NCBI GenBank assembly: GCA_021828185.1
Contig: JAKASI010000006.1
Location: 14,810-53,929 of the forward strand
Source of the DNA: an archaeon
GTDB taxonomy: Archaea > Thermoproteota > Nitrososphaeria > Nitrososphaerales > UBA183
Length of the DNA stretch: 39,120 nucleotides
Direction of reading: 5' to 3'
Of the stretch, positions 15,320 to 23,518 are shown one piece after another. The stretch's first letter is position 1. Every line of letters starts with the position of its first letter. A model generated the notes under the pieces. The model was not told the origin of the DNA, searched no databases, and was given only the letters and a program-made list of their open reading frames with translations. Both the position numbers and the translations under genes were made by a program.

Positions 15320-16870
15320 CTTCTGGACTGGGCTGACGGAGGCCGGATCCTCCTGCTGCCACTTCGCGGCGGAGTGGAGGATCCAGGCGAACTTCTTCTG
15401 GAGCGACCTGCTGTAGACCTTCGCCCAGTCGAGCCCGACGTAGTCGCACCAGGACTTGAAGACGCGGGGGTCGATGTAGTTCTTCATCGAAGTGTTCAGG
15501 TTGTAGTTCTTGGTCCGCTCGTAGAAGTCCAGCTCGCGCCTGAGCTTCGGTATCCTCTTCTGGTCCCCCTTCTCGACGGCCTCTTGGAGCTTCTCCAGCT
15601 TCTTCCGGTGGGAGTCATCCCAGGTCTTCGGAGGGGTCCGCTGGTGATTGCAGAATACGGCTGCCTGAAGGTTCGCTTCCTTCGCGAAGTAGAGCTTGTC
15701 GAGGTCCTCTGAGTCCCTCATGTCCTTCGAGCCTAGCGCCCTCTTTGCCGTCTCTGTGGCGTGGTAGGTCCTGAACACCTTCGCGGTGACCCCCGGCACT
15801 ATGGAGGAGAGGAACTGGTTCACCATGTTCGAGCTGACGTTGTGGAAGATGTCGTCCCCGGGCTTCTTCCCCGCCATGAACTCCCTCAGGTTCCTGGCTA
15901 CAGCGGGGGGCAGACCCTCGGACTTGTGCCAGCTGACGCTGTCCTTACCGAGGAATTTGAACTCGGCGAGGTTCCCCTTGAGGGTGACGTGCTCGACCCT
16001 CAGGGTGCTTGCGCCGACCGTGTCTGCTTCGTCCTCATCCTTCTCGTCCCCCACCCTCATCCCCAGGGCGTCGATCAGGTAGCAGACCGTCGCCACCTGC
16101 CTCGAGGTCTCCATTTTGGACTCGAGCTCCTTCTGGATCTTCGACCTGATCTTCTTGAGGTTGTTCCCAACCTTCTTCGCGTTGTCGTACTTCGCCCTGC
16201 TCCTGGACTGCTGCAGGGGCGAGCTCTCGTGGAGCCACACGTACTTCTCTTTCTCAGTCAGCGCGTCGATCCACTTGGCCATCCACATGGAGTTATGGTC
16301 GTGGACAACTTCCTTCCACCGACCCGGGGGCACCTCCGCCGACTCTCCGAGGTTGAGCACCACGTCCGAAGGGCCGATCCGGGGCTTCCACTTGCCCCTG
16401 AGCGGGTGCTGTCCTCTCCCCATGAAGAGGCCTGGCGGCTCGACCATCCAGTTGGCGATGTCCACTTCTTTTCCGTCGAGGACGGCTCTTCCGTATCTTG
16501 CCTTCAACGCCTCCCGTCTCTCCTTCCTCGAAGCGGCCAGGGCCTTCTTCTCTTCCTTGGTCATGGTTTCCTTCGCCGCCTTCTCCATGTCCACCTTCCT
16601 GTTCAAGCTGGAGAAGTCGAAGTCCTCGAACTTTGCCTCTCTGGCCCACTCGGGGAGCTGCCCGACGAAGTCGGACATGAAGTTCGACCTGAAGACCGGG
16701 TCCTGCACGTAGGGCGTGTCCTTCTTCTTGGCGAAGTTGTAGGCCATCTCTTCGGCCATGGGAGACAGGAGGACCTCCTTCCCCTTGACGCGTATGGAGT
16801 ACCCCTCCGGCCGATACAGGTCTGGGAAGTTCACCCCGTTGTGAGAAAGCGTCGTCCAGTAGGCGCTCAT
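15290..16870 (-). CDS. Eukaryote-type DNA topoisomerase IB
   Basis: A 526-residue type IB topoisomerase that relaxes supercoils through a 3'-phosphotyrosyl intermediate. The N-terminal core has WTTLSHNGVNFPDLYRPEGY and HPLRGKWKPRI. The catalytic domain has LIDALGMRVGDEKDEDEADTVG, a Lys-containing LLKG-like strand (RVEHVTLKGN), FRTYHATETAKRAL and the active-site Tyr465 in MKNYIDPR, with FAWILHSA after it. The linker helices around DDSHRKKLEKLQEAVEKG match the family. Among archaea this enzyme is a marker of the Thaumarchaeota lineage. A TTTTAAAT box lies about 33-40 bases upstream of the ATG. Confidence 0.95.
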   Translation of the reverse strand: MSAYWTTLSHNGVNFPDLYRPEGYSIRVKGKEVLLSPMAEEMAYNFAKKKDTPYVQDPVFRSNFMSDFVGQLPEWAREAKFEDFDFSSLNRKVDMEKAAKETMTKEEKKALAASRKERREALKARYGRAVLDGKEVDIANWMVEPPGLFMGRGQHPLRGKWKPRIGPSDVVLNLGESAEVPPGRWKEVVHDHNSMWMAKWIDALTEKEKYVWLHESSPLQQSRSRAKYDNAKKVGNNLKKIRSKIQKELESKMETSRQVATVCYLIDALGMRVGDEKDEDEADTVGASTLRVEHVTLKGNLAEFKFLGKDSVSWHKSEGLPPAVARNLREFMAGKKPGDDIFHNVSSNMVNQFLSSIVPGVTAKVFRTYHATETAKRALGSKDMRDSEDLDKLYFAKEANLQAAVFCNHQRTPPKTWDDSHRKKLEKLQEAVEKGDQKRIPKLRRELDFYERTKNYNLNTSMKNYIDPRVFKSWCDYVGLDWAKVYSRSLQKKFAWILHSAAKWQQEDPASVSPVQKSARPREHSP

Positions 16871-16971
16871 GAATCGGTTAGACCGGTTTGTCTCTCTCTT
16901 CTATTTAAAATCGTCAAAGCGTTCACCGGCCAACGGTTAAAATACGCGAAGCAGACGTTTGGTCAGGTTAC

Positions 16972-17697
16972 ATGTGGATCGACTTCGAGCAAGTGGGGAG
17001 GGCCCAGCTGAAGGCCCGCGTGCTGATTGTGGCCGTGTCGACCTCCATGCCGCAGTACAGGGCGCTCTACTCTCAGGCCCGAGAGATGGGAGAGTATATG
17101 CTCCGCAAGATGAAGTTTGAGAAGTTGGGGACTGTGAGGGCTTCTGCCTTCCCGCCCGAGGTGTTGATCAGGGGGGAAGGGGTCTCCACCCTCCCCGAGT
17201 GCAGCCTCTATCGCCTTCGCGGGAAGCATGACGTCATGCTGTTCGCAGGCGACACAAGCCCCATGGACGAACAGCACGAGTTCGCCCAGTTCCTCCTCGA
17301 GAAGGCGAAGAGGATGGGGGTGAAGGACCTCTACTCTGTGGGCGTGAGGTGGGCAGAGAACCCGCTCCCCCCCGAAGCCGAGCCGCAGGCGACGGGGTTC
17401 TCTACTGACTCGGTGGGCGTGGCGAGGCTGAAGAAGCATGGGGTGAAGGTCCTCGGAGAGGAGCCCGCCCCGTTCTTCGCATCCATGATCGTCGCCATGG
17501 CGAAGACCTACGGCATCAGGGGGTTCAAGCTTGCCGTCGACCACGGTGAGCCGAGCCCGCACACCAGGTCTGTGATCAAGCTGCTCGACATCCTCGGGGC
17601 CATGGCGGGGTTCGAAGTGGACCTGTCAGAGCTGAAGTCCAAGGCCCTCCCCAGCGCTCCTCCCAGGCAGACTGGAAACAACCAGATCTATCACTAG
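16972..17697 (+). CDS. PAC2-family protein (proteasome assembly chaperone-like)
   Basis: A 241-residue soluble protein of the PAC2 superfamily. It shows ADVL-type strands (ARVLIVAVSTSMPQYRALYSQAREM), a central KHDVMLFAGDTSPMDEQHEFAQFLLEKAKRMGV segment, and APFFASMIVAMAKTYGIRGFKLAVDHGEPSP near the C-terminus. Archaeal PAC2 proteins are inferred proteasome or chaperone factors, but their precise role is unproved. A TTAAAATA box (16936-16943) lies about 29 bases before ATG 16972. The gene is divergent from topoisomerase IB. Confidence 0.8.
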   Translation: MWIDFEQVGRAQLKARVLIVAVSTSMPQYRALYSQAREMGEYMLRKMKFEKLGTVRASAFPPEVLIRGEGVSTLPECSLYRLRGKHDVMLFAGDTSPMDEQHEFAQFLLEKAKRMGVKDLYSVGVRWAENPLPPEAEPQATGFSTDSVGVARLKKHGVKVLGEEPAPFFASMIVAMAKTYGIRGFKLAVDHGEPSPHTRSVIKLLDILGAMAGFEVDLSELKSKALPSAPPRQTGNNQIYH

Positions 17698-17765
17698 AGA
17701 AAGGATGTCTGCGCCTCGGCGACTGCACCGCTCCTTGGTCACGCGTCTGAGCAGGGCCGGGACGC

Positions 17766-18191
17766 TCAGGCACCCTTCGCCAGGCGCCTTCCGGTTATGG
17801 CTAGCGCGAGTCCGATCCAGTAGGGGAGGTAAGCGAGGACAGGGCCGACGCCCCCCAGCTTGTAGACCGTGTAACCGAAACCCAGCAGGAGCCCTATGAA
17901 CCCGGCACCGCCTCCGAGCCAGACGAGAATCCTCCCGGTGGTCGTGTGGCGTGCGAGTATGATAAGCCCGCCCACCAGCACCGTCAACCCTCCGAGGGCT
18001 GTGACCAGCTCAAGGGCGGTCACCGCGAGCACCGCCGCGCCGAGCTCGGTCCCCTTGAGGAAGTCAGAGAGGTAGGGCTCGCCGAGGCCCAGTGCTGTGT
18101 AAAGGAACCCCCGGGACGTGTATCCGCTCGCGAGCATCAGGAGCCCGCCGACCACCGCCAGCGCCCCGGCGGCGTACCTCCTGCCTCCCAT
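17766..18191 (-). CDS. Small integral membrane protein, unknown function
   Basis: A 141-residue protein with four clear hydrophobic helices separated by short loops (AAGALAVVGGLLMLASG; LGAAVLAVTALELVTALGGLTVLVGGLII; ILVWLGGGAGFIGLLLGF; VLAYLPYWIGLALAI). It has a basic N-terminus and C-terminus. I do not recognise a family. It is convergent with PAC2 and divergent from the HExxH gene. Confidence 0.7.
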   Translation of the reverse strand: MGGRRYAAGALAVVGGLLMLASGYTSRGFLYTALGLGEPYLSDFLKGTELGAAVLAVTALELVTALGGLTVLVGGLIILARHTTTGRILVWLGGGAGFIGLLLGFGYTVYKLGGVGPVLAYLPYWIGLALAITGRRLAKGA

Positions 18192-18294
18192 GGGCCCCGA
18201 CTTCCGTCTCAGGGTTCAATAGCCTTGCGTTTTGAAAGGGGGTCCGGCGCTGACACCGAGATGTTTATTGCGCGGCCGAGACCGCGCGGGGCGA

Positions 18295-19047
18295 ATGCGA
18301 GCTGCGAGCACCGACAAGCAACTCCAGAACACCCTGGACTGGGCGCTGGACAGGATGAAGCAGAAGGGGTACGCCGTGAAGTCGAGGGTGACCCTGAACG
18401 TGGAGCCCAACCTCGCCATCATGGGCTACGCCAGGAAGGACGGGGATATGCACAAGATCATGATCTCAGAGTGGGCGCTCGATTCGGAGATGCTGGGGGG
18501 ACTCGTCCTGCACGAGCTCTCCCACGTGTACTTCACTGAAAAGGGGGCGAGCTCCCACGACAGCGACATTCTAGAAGAGGTCATCACGGAACTCAGAGAG
18601 CGGGACGGCGTAAGGGCCAAGGAGACGGAGTATCTTATCGACGCCTTCAACCACCTGCAGAACGTGCTGGTCGACGACATCGTCTTCGCGGTGATTGGTG
18701 ACAAGGAGAGGGAGATGACAAAGAAGTTCTTCGCAGAGTGGGTCTCAGACAGGCCGACCGGCGACCCAGTCGCCGACGCGGGGCTGCTCTGCAGGAACGC
18801 TTTCGCCGTCGCCTCCCTGAAGAGGCGCGGCCTGCTCGAGAAGGGGAGCGAGATGTACTACAGGAACGAGTCCTTTGTCACCGCGCTGGGCGCCAAGTCG
18901 GGAGAGGACTTCGAATGGATGGAGGGGTTCCTGGAAAGAGCCGACCCGGAGTGGGGGCGCGACAAGTTCAGGGAGGCCCTCGAATCTTACTTCGACAAGC
19001 TCCTGTCCCTGATGAGGTCGTCTGCGAAACTGGACGACCTAAGGTAA
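18295..19047 (+). CDS. HExxH putative zinc metallopeptidase (DUF5781-like)
   Basis: A 250-residue soluble protein with HELSH (His73, Glu74, His77), the zincin metal-binding motif, in the context GGLVLHELSHVYFTEKG. A possible third ligand region is EEVITELRERD or FNHLQNVLVDDI further on. It resembles an archaeal family described as DUF5781; I cite that from memory and have not checked it. The frame is open upstream, but ATG 18295 lies about 28-34 bases after a TTTATT box (18261-18267), supporting a leaderless start here. Substrates are unknown. Confidence 0.75.
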   Translation: MRAASTDKQLQNTLDWALDRMKQKGYAVKSRVTLNVEPNLAIMGYARKDGDMHKIMISEWALDSEMLGGLVLHELSHVYFTEKGASSHDSDILEEVITELRERDGVRAKETEYLIDAFNHLQNVLVDDIVFAVIGDKEREMTKKFFAEWVSDRPTGDPVADAGLLCRNAFAVASLKRRGLLEKGSEMYYRNESFVTALGAKSGEDFEWMEGFLERADPEWGRDKFREALESYFDKLLSLMRSSAKLDDLR

Positions 19048-19072
19048 CCGTCTGCCCAGGGAGCCTGCACAG

Positions 19073-19555
19073 TTGTCGACCGCGAAGCTCGTCGTTTTGG
19101 GGGTCATTGTCGGAGCGGTGGTGTTCGGGCTGTTCGTGGGTTACCTCGCCTTCGTCAACGACAGCTTCCCCACGCAGACGAGGCCGTTCGGGAACTACGC
19201 CAAGGTGGAGTCGTCGGTGTTCAACGGCACGGAGATCGCTTTCAGGGTCACATGGGAGAACAGCAGCGCCCTTCCTCTCTATGCCCAGCTCTCCTCTGCC
19301 TCCTCAGACGCCGCGAACACCCCGGTATGCGACGTGGGGCTGTCAGCCGTTTCAAGCGGTCAGGCGATATTCATGCCCTTCGCGATCACCCCGACCTCCG
19401 CCACCCTGTCCGGTGTCGACCTTCACATCGCGGTGAAGGCGCTGGCCACGGGCACCGAGTTCACCATAGTATACGACCTTCAGACCATCTCCGCTACGAG
19501 CTCGCCGATCCTGCCGTCGAACATCTCCTGTCAGCAGCCGGCTGCCATTGAGTAG
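19073..19555 (+). CDS. Membrane-anchored extracytoplasmic protein, unknown function
   Basis: A 160-residue protein with an N-terminal signal anchor (residues 4-27, KLVVLGVIVGAVVFGLFVGYLAF) and a beta-rich outer domain with several N-glycosylation sequons (FNGTE, ENSSA, SNISC). Two Cys (VCDV, ISCQ) could form a disulfide. Start TTG 19073 lies 25 bases after the preceding stop. I do not recognise a family. It marks the beginning of the accessory island. Confidence 0.6.
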   Translation: MSTAKLVVLGVIVGAVVFGLFVGYLAFVNDSFPTQTRPFGNYAKVESSVFNGTEIAFRVTWENSSALPLYAQLSSASSDAANTPVCDVGLSAVSSGQAIFMPFAITPTSATLSGVDLHIAVKALATGTEFTIVYDLQTISATSSPILPSNISCQQPAAIE

Positions 19556-19579
19556 AGCAGCCCATCTGACTTCGAGCAC

Positions 19580-19866
19580 ATGGGGCCTTGTCGCGGCGAA
19601 GAACCAAGTGAAGCGTCTGGTGCTGCTGTCCTCGCCGGATGCGCTGTCGTCCTCCTGACCCCTGTTGCTTCTGCTGCGGGCCCCGCAAGCAGGGGCCCTG
19701 CTCTGACAGTCCATTCGGACGGCTACGTCCACGTGGACCAGGCCCTTTCGGTCGACCCCAAGGCGTCATACGTACAGGTCCCGCTCCTCTCTCAAGCCGT
19801 CCCGGACCTGGGGGCGACGGACCAGAATGGGTCACTCCTTTGCTACGGTGTCCCCTTTGCAAGCAC
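19580..19866 (+). pseudogene. Truncated copy of the membrane-anchored winged-helix regulator (N-terminal part only)
   Basis: The encoded stretch LTVHSDGYVHVDQALSVD...VPLLSQAVPDLGATDQNGS matches residues 37-82 of the intact regulator at 22646 (LNVYPDGYVLVAQTLTVD...VPLLSPAVSDLVATDQNGS). It begins with a signal-like hydrophobic run, then loses similarity after the CYG segment. The transmembrane and winged-helix parts are absent. The reading frame continues to 19915 only through unrelated antisense sequence of the next remnant. A GTG frame at 19609 beginning VKRLVLLSS suggests a frameshift in the signal sequence too. It is a decayed duplicate. Confidence 0.75.
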
Positions 19867-20000
19867 CATGTCTGCGGGGTCGGCCCCCATTGTCGAAGCC
19901 CCCGAACTTACCTGACTTTGTTGATGAGCGCGGCCGTAGCCGCCAGTACTGTCGCTAGGGCCACTGCGGTCACTATCGCAGCGACAGTTGCTTTCTTCAT
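19866..20000 (-). pseudogene. Truncated, frameshifted copy of the DUF4382-like secreted protein gene
   Basis: On the minus strand ATG 20000 begins MKKATVAAIVTAVALATVLAA, a paralogue of the signal peptide MKKTYVAAIAILAAIVLVLAA of the intact gene at 26749. The frame stops at 19917. In another frame the similarity continues: SQVSSGAS then MGADPAD, against SQSGSG then MGTDPAV in the intact copy. Similarity ends near 19866, where the regulator remnant begins from the other side. It has a full copy of the family promoter upstream. Confidence 0.75.
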
Positions 20001-20024
20001 CGGTCCCTGGTTCCTTTGCAGTGA

Positions 20025-20067
20025 GATTAGGAACCCCGTGGAACGCACTTTCCCGAACAGAATTGAA
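20025..20067 (-). promoter_or_regulatory. Shared dyad promoter, copy 1 (decayed gene)
   Basis: Upstream of ATG 20000. A CCTAAT box occupies 20031-20026, its near edge 26 bases from the ATG. An imperfect dyad GGAAC-GCAC-TTTCC lies at 20040-20053, beginning 40 bases from the ATG. A GAACAG..TTGAAC stretch follows. It matches copies 2 and 3 in both sequence and spacing. Confidence 0.75.
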
Positions 20068-20161
20068 CGCCTGCGAAACCCTGGGATGTCACTCTGGCGC
20101 TGGCGGGTCGGTCTGACTGCCTTCCCTTCTTTTATAAGCGGGCTGAGGGTCGAGGCGCAGG

Positions 20162-20623
20162 TTGTACCGCGAAGGCGGGAAGGGCCGCTCGCCTGAAGCC
20201 GCCTCGTCACATGACGGAGACAGGCTCCTTGAGGCAGAGTTCCAGGAGTTCGCGGAGGCCGCGACTGCCTTCGTCAAGCGGGCCAGCGAGGATGGGGCGG
20301 TGTCCTACCGCGGTGAGCCGCGGTCCGTCAAGGACAACGTCAGTCTTACCAAGAAGGTGTTCAGCAAGTGGTCGGTCGAGCTAATCCTCGCCATATACTC
20401 CCTCAGGACAGCGGGTTTCGGGGACCTGAAGCGGCTCCTCCACGGGATAACTTCGCAGGTGCTCTCCAAGAAGCTCAGAGACTTGGAGGAACTGGGCTTC
20501 GTCCAGAGAGAGGTGATACAGTCCAGGCCAGCGAAGGTTAGGTATTCCCTGTCCAAGAAGGGAGAGTTGCTGGCGCAGATAGGCGAACCTGTGATACTCT
20601 ACCTGCGCAGGTCGCTGGGGTAG
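20162..20623 (+). CDS. HxlR-like winged-helix transcription regulator
   Basis: A 153-residue regulator. The C-terminal about 95 residues are a typical HxlR winged helix: KKVFSKWSVELILAIYSLRTAGFGDLKRLLHGITSQVLSKKLRDLEELGFVQREV, with wing RPAKVRYSLSKKG. The HxlR N-terminal Cys is missing and is replaced by a longer N-terminal region rich in acidic and Ala residues. TTG 20162 follows a TTTTATAAG box (20131-20139) by about 23-30 bases, fitting a leaderless mRNA. The adjacent convergent VKOR and DUF929 genes suggest a link to redox or thiol control, but this is inference. Confidence 0.8.
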   Translation: MYREGGKGRSPEAASSHDGDRLLEAEFQEFAEAATAFVKRASEDGAVSYRGEPRSVKDNVSLTKKVFSKWSVELILAIYSLRTAGFGDLKRLLHGITSQVLSKKLRDLEELGFVQREVIQSRPAKVRYSLSKKGELLAQIGEPVILYLRRSLG

Positions 20624-20631
20624 AGGCCGCT

Positions 20632-21087
20632 CTACGTCGGCCCGAGGAGCGCCTTGAGCGCGAGGCCGGTCATGGCGTAGTTCACGAGGTACATCCCGAC
20701 GCAGATCGGGCAGATGGTGTGTATCACCCCCAGCTCCACGTACCAGAGGTAGAGGGTGAAGATGTTCCCCACCATCAAGAGCGGGACCATGACTTCGCCG
20801 TTGAGGGAGCCGCTCTTTCTGGCGTACCAGGTGCCCAAGACGGCCAGGAGCGGGAACCACAGGAGGCCGAGGACGTAGAGCGGTAGCCCGTTGGTGTGCG
20901 GCGGGATGGTCGCGTAGCCGCTGGCGAAGACAGAAGCGCATGACAGGTAGGGGTTGAGGTTGGTGAACACGCTGCAGGCGTTCGAGCCTGGCCCTGTGTA
21001 GGCCGTTATCTCGTCGTAGCCGTGGTAGATCGCGATGACCATCCCGATGACGGCTAGCGCCAGGAAGGCCTTGCTCAGTCTGTCCAA
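20632..21087 (-). CDS. VKOR-family membrane disulfide-generating protein
   Basis: A 151-residue, four- to five-helix protein of the vitamin K epoxide reductase family, which oxidises thiol-disulfide partners outside the membrane using quinone. The active-site pair is Cys126 and Cys129 ([10 protein letters not shown]) and the loop pair is Cys38 and Cys50 ([16 protein letters not shown]). The start TTG 21087 overlaps the end of the DUF929 gene by 13 bases, so the two form an operon. The DUF929 protein is the likely thioredoxin-like partner. Secreted Cys-containing proteins nearby could be substrates. Confidence 0.88.
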   Translation of the reverse strand: MDRLSKAFLALAVIGMVIAIYHGYDEITAYTGPGSNACSVFTNLNPYLSCASVFASGYATIPPHTNGLPLYVLGLLWFPLLAVLGTWYARKSGSLNGEVMVPLLMVGNIFTLYLWYVELGVIHTICPICVGMYLVNYAMTGLALKALLGPT

Positions 21088-22016
21088 GGCTGATCTGAGG
21101 CGCGGACGGGCACCGCGAGGAGGGTCTGGGTTGCCGTGGGCTGAGAGGCATAGGCGAGGGTCTGGTTGGCGTAGCCCTGGCTGCAGACGGAGCTGGGCGA
21201 GCCGCCGGTCACCTTGCAGATGGCCGTGATCAGGGTGTTCGCCGCCCCGTCGATCATCCGAGCGACGCCACTGTTAGGGTTGTCCAATTGAGACGCGATC
21301 TGCGTCCAGTTCATGCCGATGATGTTCGGCTGGGAGGGGGATGTCAGGTACTGCGTCTGGTCCGGGAGGAGGAACTGGGATCCGCAGTTCACGGCGTACT
21401 GGTTGGCGATGTCGACGAACGGGATGCCGCCGGCCTGGCTGCTGGTGGAGCAGACGTCAAACTGCGACACGACAGACTGCTGATCCGAGGTGAGAGGCTT
21501 GATCACCTGCTGTTGCCCTAGCCTCCCGAACTCTTCGACCGGGACGAAGGTGACGTAGCTGCTGGTGTAGGCGACGTTGGTGAAGGTGAAGGTGGGGGTG
21601 TTGGCGTTCAGGTCGGTGCTGGACGAGAGCATATACTCGAGGCCCTGGAAGGTGCCGAAGTGGGAGAGGGCGACTATGAGGGCCCAACGTTCAATGGCGC
21701 AGTATGGGCAGAAGTCGCCGCCGATGTAGAGGACTTCGGGCTTGCCCCCCGACGTCAGCGGGGAGCCTGAGATGGTGGCTGGCGGGGTGACCCCCGTGGG
21801 CGTTCCCACCGCGGCCAGCGTGCTGTCGCTCACCCCAGTGATGACCTGCAACAGGGAGCCTGGGACAGGCTGGCCGATGTACTTCGCGTTGGGGCTGGTG
21901 CCGAGGGCGGCGACGAAGTAAACCACGACGAGGAGAGCCACTAGAATCGCAAGTACGGACACCCACAGGATGCGCCTTCGCCTCCTACGGGCACGCAGAT
22001 TGGCTTTGATGGCCAA
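21075..22016 (-). CDS. DUF929-family thioredoxin-like secreted or anchored protein
   Basis: A 313-residue protein with a basic N-terminus and one membrane helix (about residues 16-38), then an extracytoplasmic domain. The CxxC is Cys103 and Cys106 in [15 protein letters not shown], characteristic of the archaeal DUF929 family. A second Cys pair ([15 protein letters not shown]) and a third (AICKV, SVCSQ) follow. The frame is open to 22106, but TTG 22016 is preferred because a TTTATTTA box on the minus strand (22049-22042) ends 26 bases upstream. With the overlapping VKOR gene it forms a disulfide-forming system. Confidence 0.82.
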   Translation of the reverse strand: MAIKANLRARRRRRRILWVSVLAILVALLVVVYFVAALGTSPNAKYIGQPVPGSLLQVITGVSDSTLAAVGTPTGVTPPATISGSPLTSGGKPEVLYIGGDFCPYCAIERWALIVALSHFGTFQGLEYMLSSSTDLNANTPTFTFTNVAYTSSYVTFVPVEEFGRLGQQQVIKPLTSDQQSVVSQFDVCSTSSQAGGIPFVDIANQYAVNCGSQFLLPDQTQYLTSPSQPNIIGMNWTQIASQLDNPNSGVARMIDGAANTLITAICKVTGGSPSSVCSQGYANQTLAYASQPTATQTLLAVPVRASDQPWTD

Positions 22017-22281
22017 GTTTGGGTTAGAGCTTTTGGAAGGGTAAATAAATCGAGTGCGGAGAACGCTGTTTGCTTCAGGGCGCAAAAGGGCTTGCCTGCC
22101 CCACACCTGGGGCGGACCCGGCGGGGGGGAAGTCGTGCGCTCGACTTCGGCGGGAGCTAGGTCTGATTTGGCGATCCTTCAAAATAAGAGGTTGCCGGCC
22201 TCGAGGTGGCTGAAGACAGGAGGTCAGGAGGAAAGTCAGGCATCCGGGCTTCGGCACTACGGTCGCCGCGGCAGAGCTTTC

Positions 22282-22520
22282 TTAGGTCCCAGTTATCGGT
22301 TGTATGGGGAGAGGTTCTCCGTGCTCGCCCGCAGCGCAGCCGCATCCCTGCACGTGGCCCCCGCGTCTGAGGGTTCCTCGGTAGAGCCCGTCCTCCAGTT
22401 TCTTGCCAGTCTTGGCTTCCCAAGCTTCGATGGGCATCCCGTACTTCTGCTGTATCCTGTCCCTATACCACTCTGGGATAGCCGTGCACCTAATCGCGGG
22501 CGGGAGCGATTTCATCATGG
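22282..22520 (-). pseudogene. 3' fragment of a tetraether synthase (tes) gene
   Basis: The translated minus-strand frame from about 22520 to the stop at 22282 is nearly identical to the last 65 or so residues of the intact gene at 31477: EWYRDRIQQKYGMPI, WEAKTG, EDGLYRGTLRRGGHVQGCG, ending PLPIQPITGT. The radical SAM core and N-terminal domains are missing. Sequence beyond the stop also matches partly (GTTATCGG, GGTTCTCCGTG), so the duplicated segment extends past the gene end. The frame upstream to 22554 has no similarity to the intact gene. It is a non-functional remnant of duplication. Confidence 0.85.
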
Positions 22521-22645
22521 TTTGCTCCATAGCGAGCGTTTCTGCTACCAACACTCCAATAACGCCCCCGGACGCCCCTTGCCAGCAGCCGCTTGGCTCC
22601 TGCCGAGCAACCCCGTCAAGCTTTTAGTAGACAGTGAGCGCGTGA

Positions 22646-23518
22646 GTGTGGGATCCATCTGTCTTGGTTCGTCCCTGGCTAGTCATTCTAGGCGTATCTC
22701 TCCTCCTGCTTACAGCGGCTCCCTCGGCTTTCGCCTATGCCAGCAGCTCTTTGGTTCTAAACGTGTATCCTGACGGCTATGTCCTCGTCGCCCAGACCCT
22801 GACCGTTGACTCGAATGCCACCTCGATAGTCGTTCCCCTGCTTTCCCCCGCAGTTTCGGACCTTGTGGCCACCGACCAGAACGGCTCCCCGCTGTCCTAC
22901 GGGTTCGCCTCCGGGGGGGAGAATATGACCATCTACACGCTTGGCGCCACCCAGTTGACGGTGAAGTACGACACCAACGGCCTGACCTCCAAGAACGGCA
23001 CGGTATGGACGCTTGCGTTCGCTTCTGACTTCAATTCTACGGTAGTACTTCCCCAGCTTTCCTCGCTGACCTCAGTTTCGGGGACGCCCTATTCTATCAA
23101 AGAGAACGGCGCGTCTCCTGAACTGGCCTTGTCCGCTGGACCCTGGGAGATAGGTTACGGCGTTTCGATTGAAGGCGTCGCTTCCCCCACCCAGGGGCTT
23201 GGTCTCTTTCAATTGTTCGAGGCGGGAACGCTCGTCGCCGCCGCAGTAGCTGGGGGTGTGCTGGTATGGTGGTGGAGAGGGCGGGGGCTCGGGCCCGTCA
23301 GGCAGGACCTGAGGCCAGACGACGTCCAGGTGCTCAACTTCATCCGAGAAAAGGGCGGCAAAGTCCTTGAACCAGAGATCAGAATGAGGTTTGCGCTCCC
23401 CAAGACCTCAGCCTGGAGGCAGATAAAACGCCTCGAACGCGGGGGCTACTTGAAGGTCACGAAGATCGGCTCTCAGAACCAGATAGAGCTGCTGAAAAAT
23501 AGAGAACCGGGAGCCTAG
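22646..23518 (+). CDS. Membrane-anchored one-component regulator: signal peptide, outer domain, TM helix, winged helix
   Basis: A 290-residue protein. A signal peptide lies at residues about 8-30 (VRPWLVILGVSLLLLTAAPSAFA). A beta-rich extracytoplasmic domain (about 35-180) has several N-glycosylation sequons. One transmembrane helix spans about 187-210, ending WWWRGRG. A cytoplasmic winged helix lies at about 225-284 (DDVQVLNFIREKGGKVLEPEIRMRFALPKTSAWRQIKRLERGGYLKV). The layout is that of archaeal sensor-regulators that read an external or membrane signal and bind DNA directly. GTG 22646 follows a CTTTTAG box (22620-22626). Its neighbours are the secreted-protein genes with shared promoters, which it may control. 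A truncated copy lies at 19580. Confidence 0.82.
   Translation: MWDPSVLVRPWLVILGVSLLLLTAAPSAFAYASSSLVLNVYPDGYVLVAQTLTVDSNATSIVVPLLSPAVSDLVATDQNGSPLSYGFASGGENMTIYTLGATQLTVKYDTNGLTSKNGTVWTLAFASDFNSTVVLPQLSSLTSVSGTPYSIKENGASPELALSAGPWEIGYGVSIEGVASPTQGLGLFQLFEAGTLVAAAVAGGVLVWWWRGRGLGPVRQDLRPDDVQVLNFIREKGGKVLEPEIRMRFALPKTSAWRQIKRLERGGYLKVTKIGSQNQIELLKNREPGA

Noticed and set aside
15761..17011. Long plus-strand open frame antisense to topoisomerase IB
   Set aside because: GC-rich shadow frame; the minus strand encodes a complete topoisomerase with all catalytic motifs.
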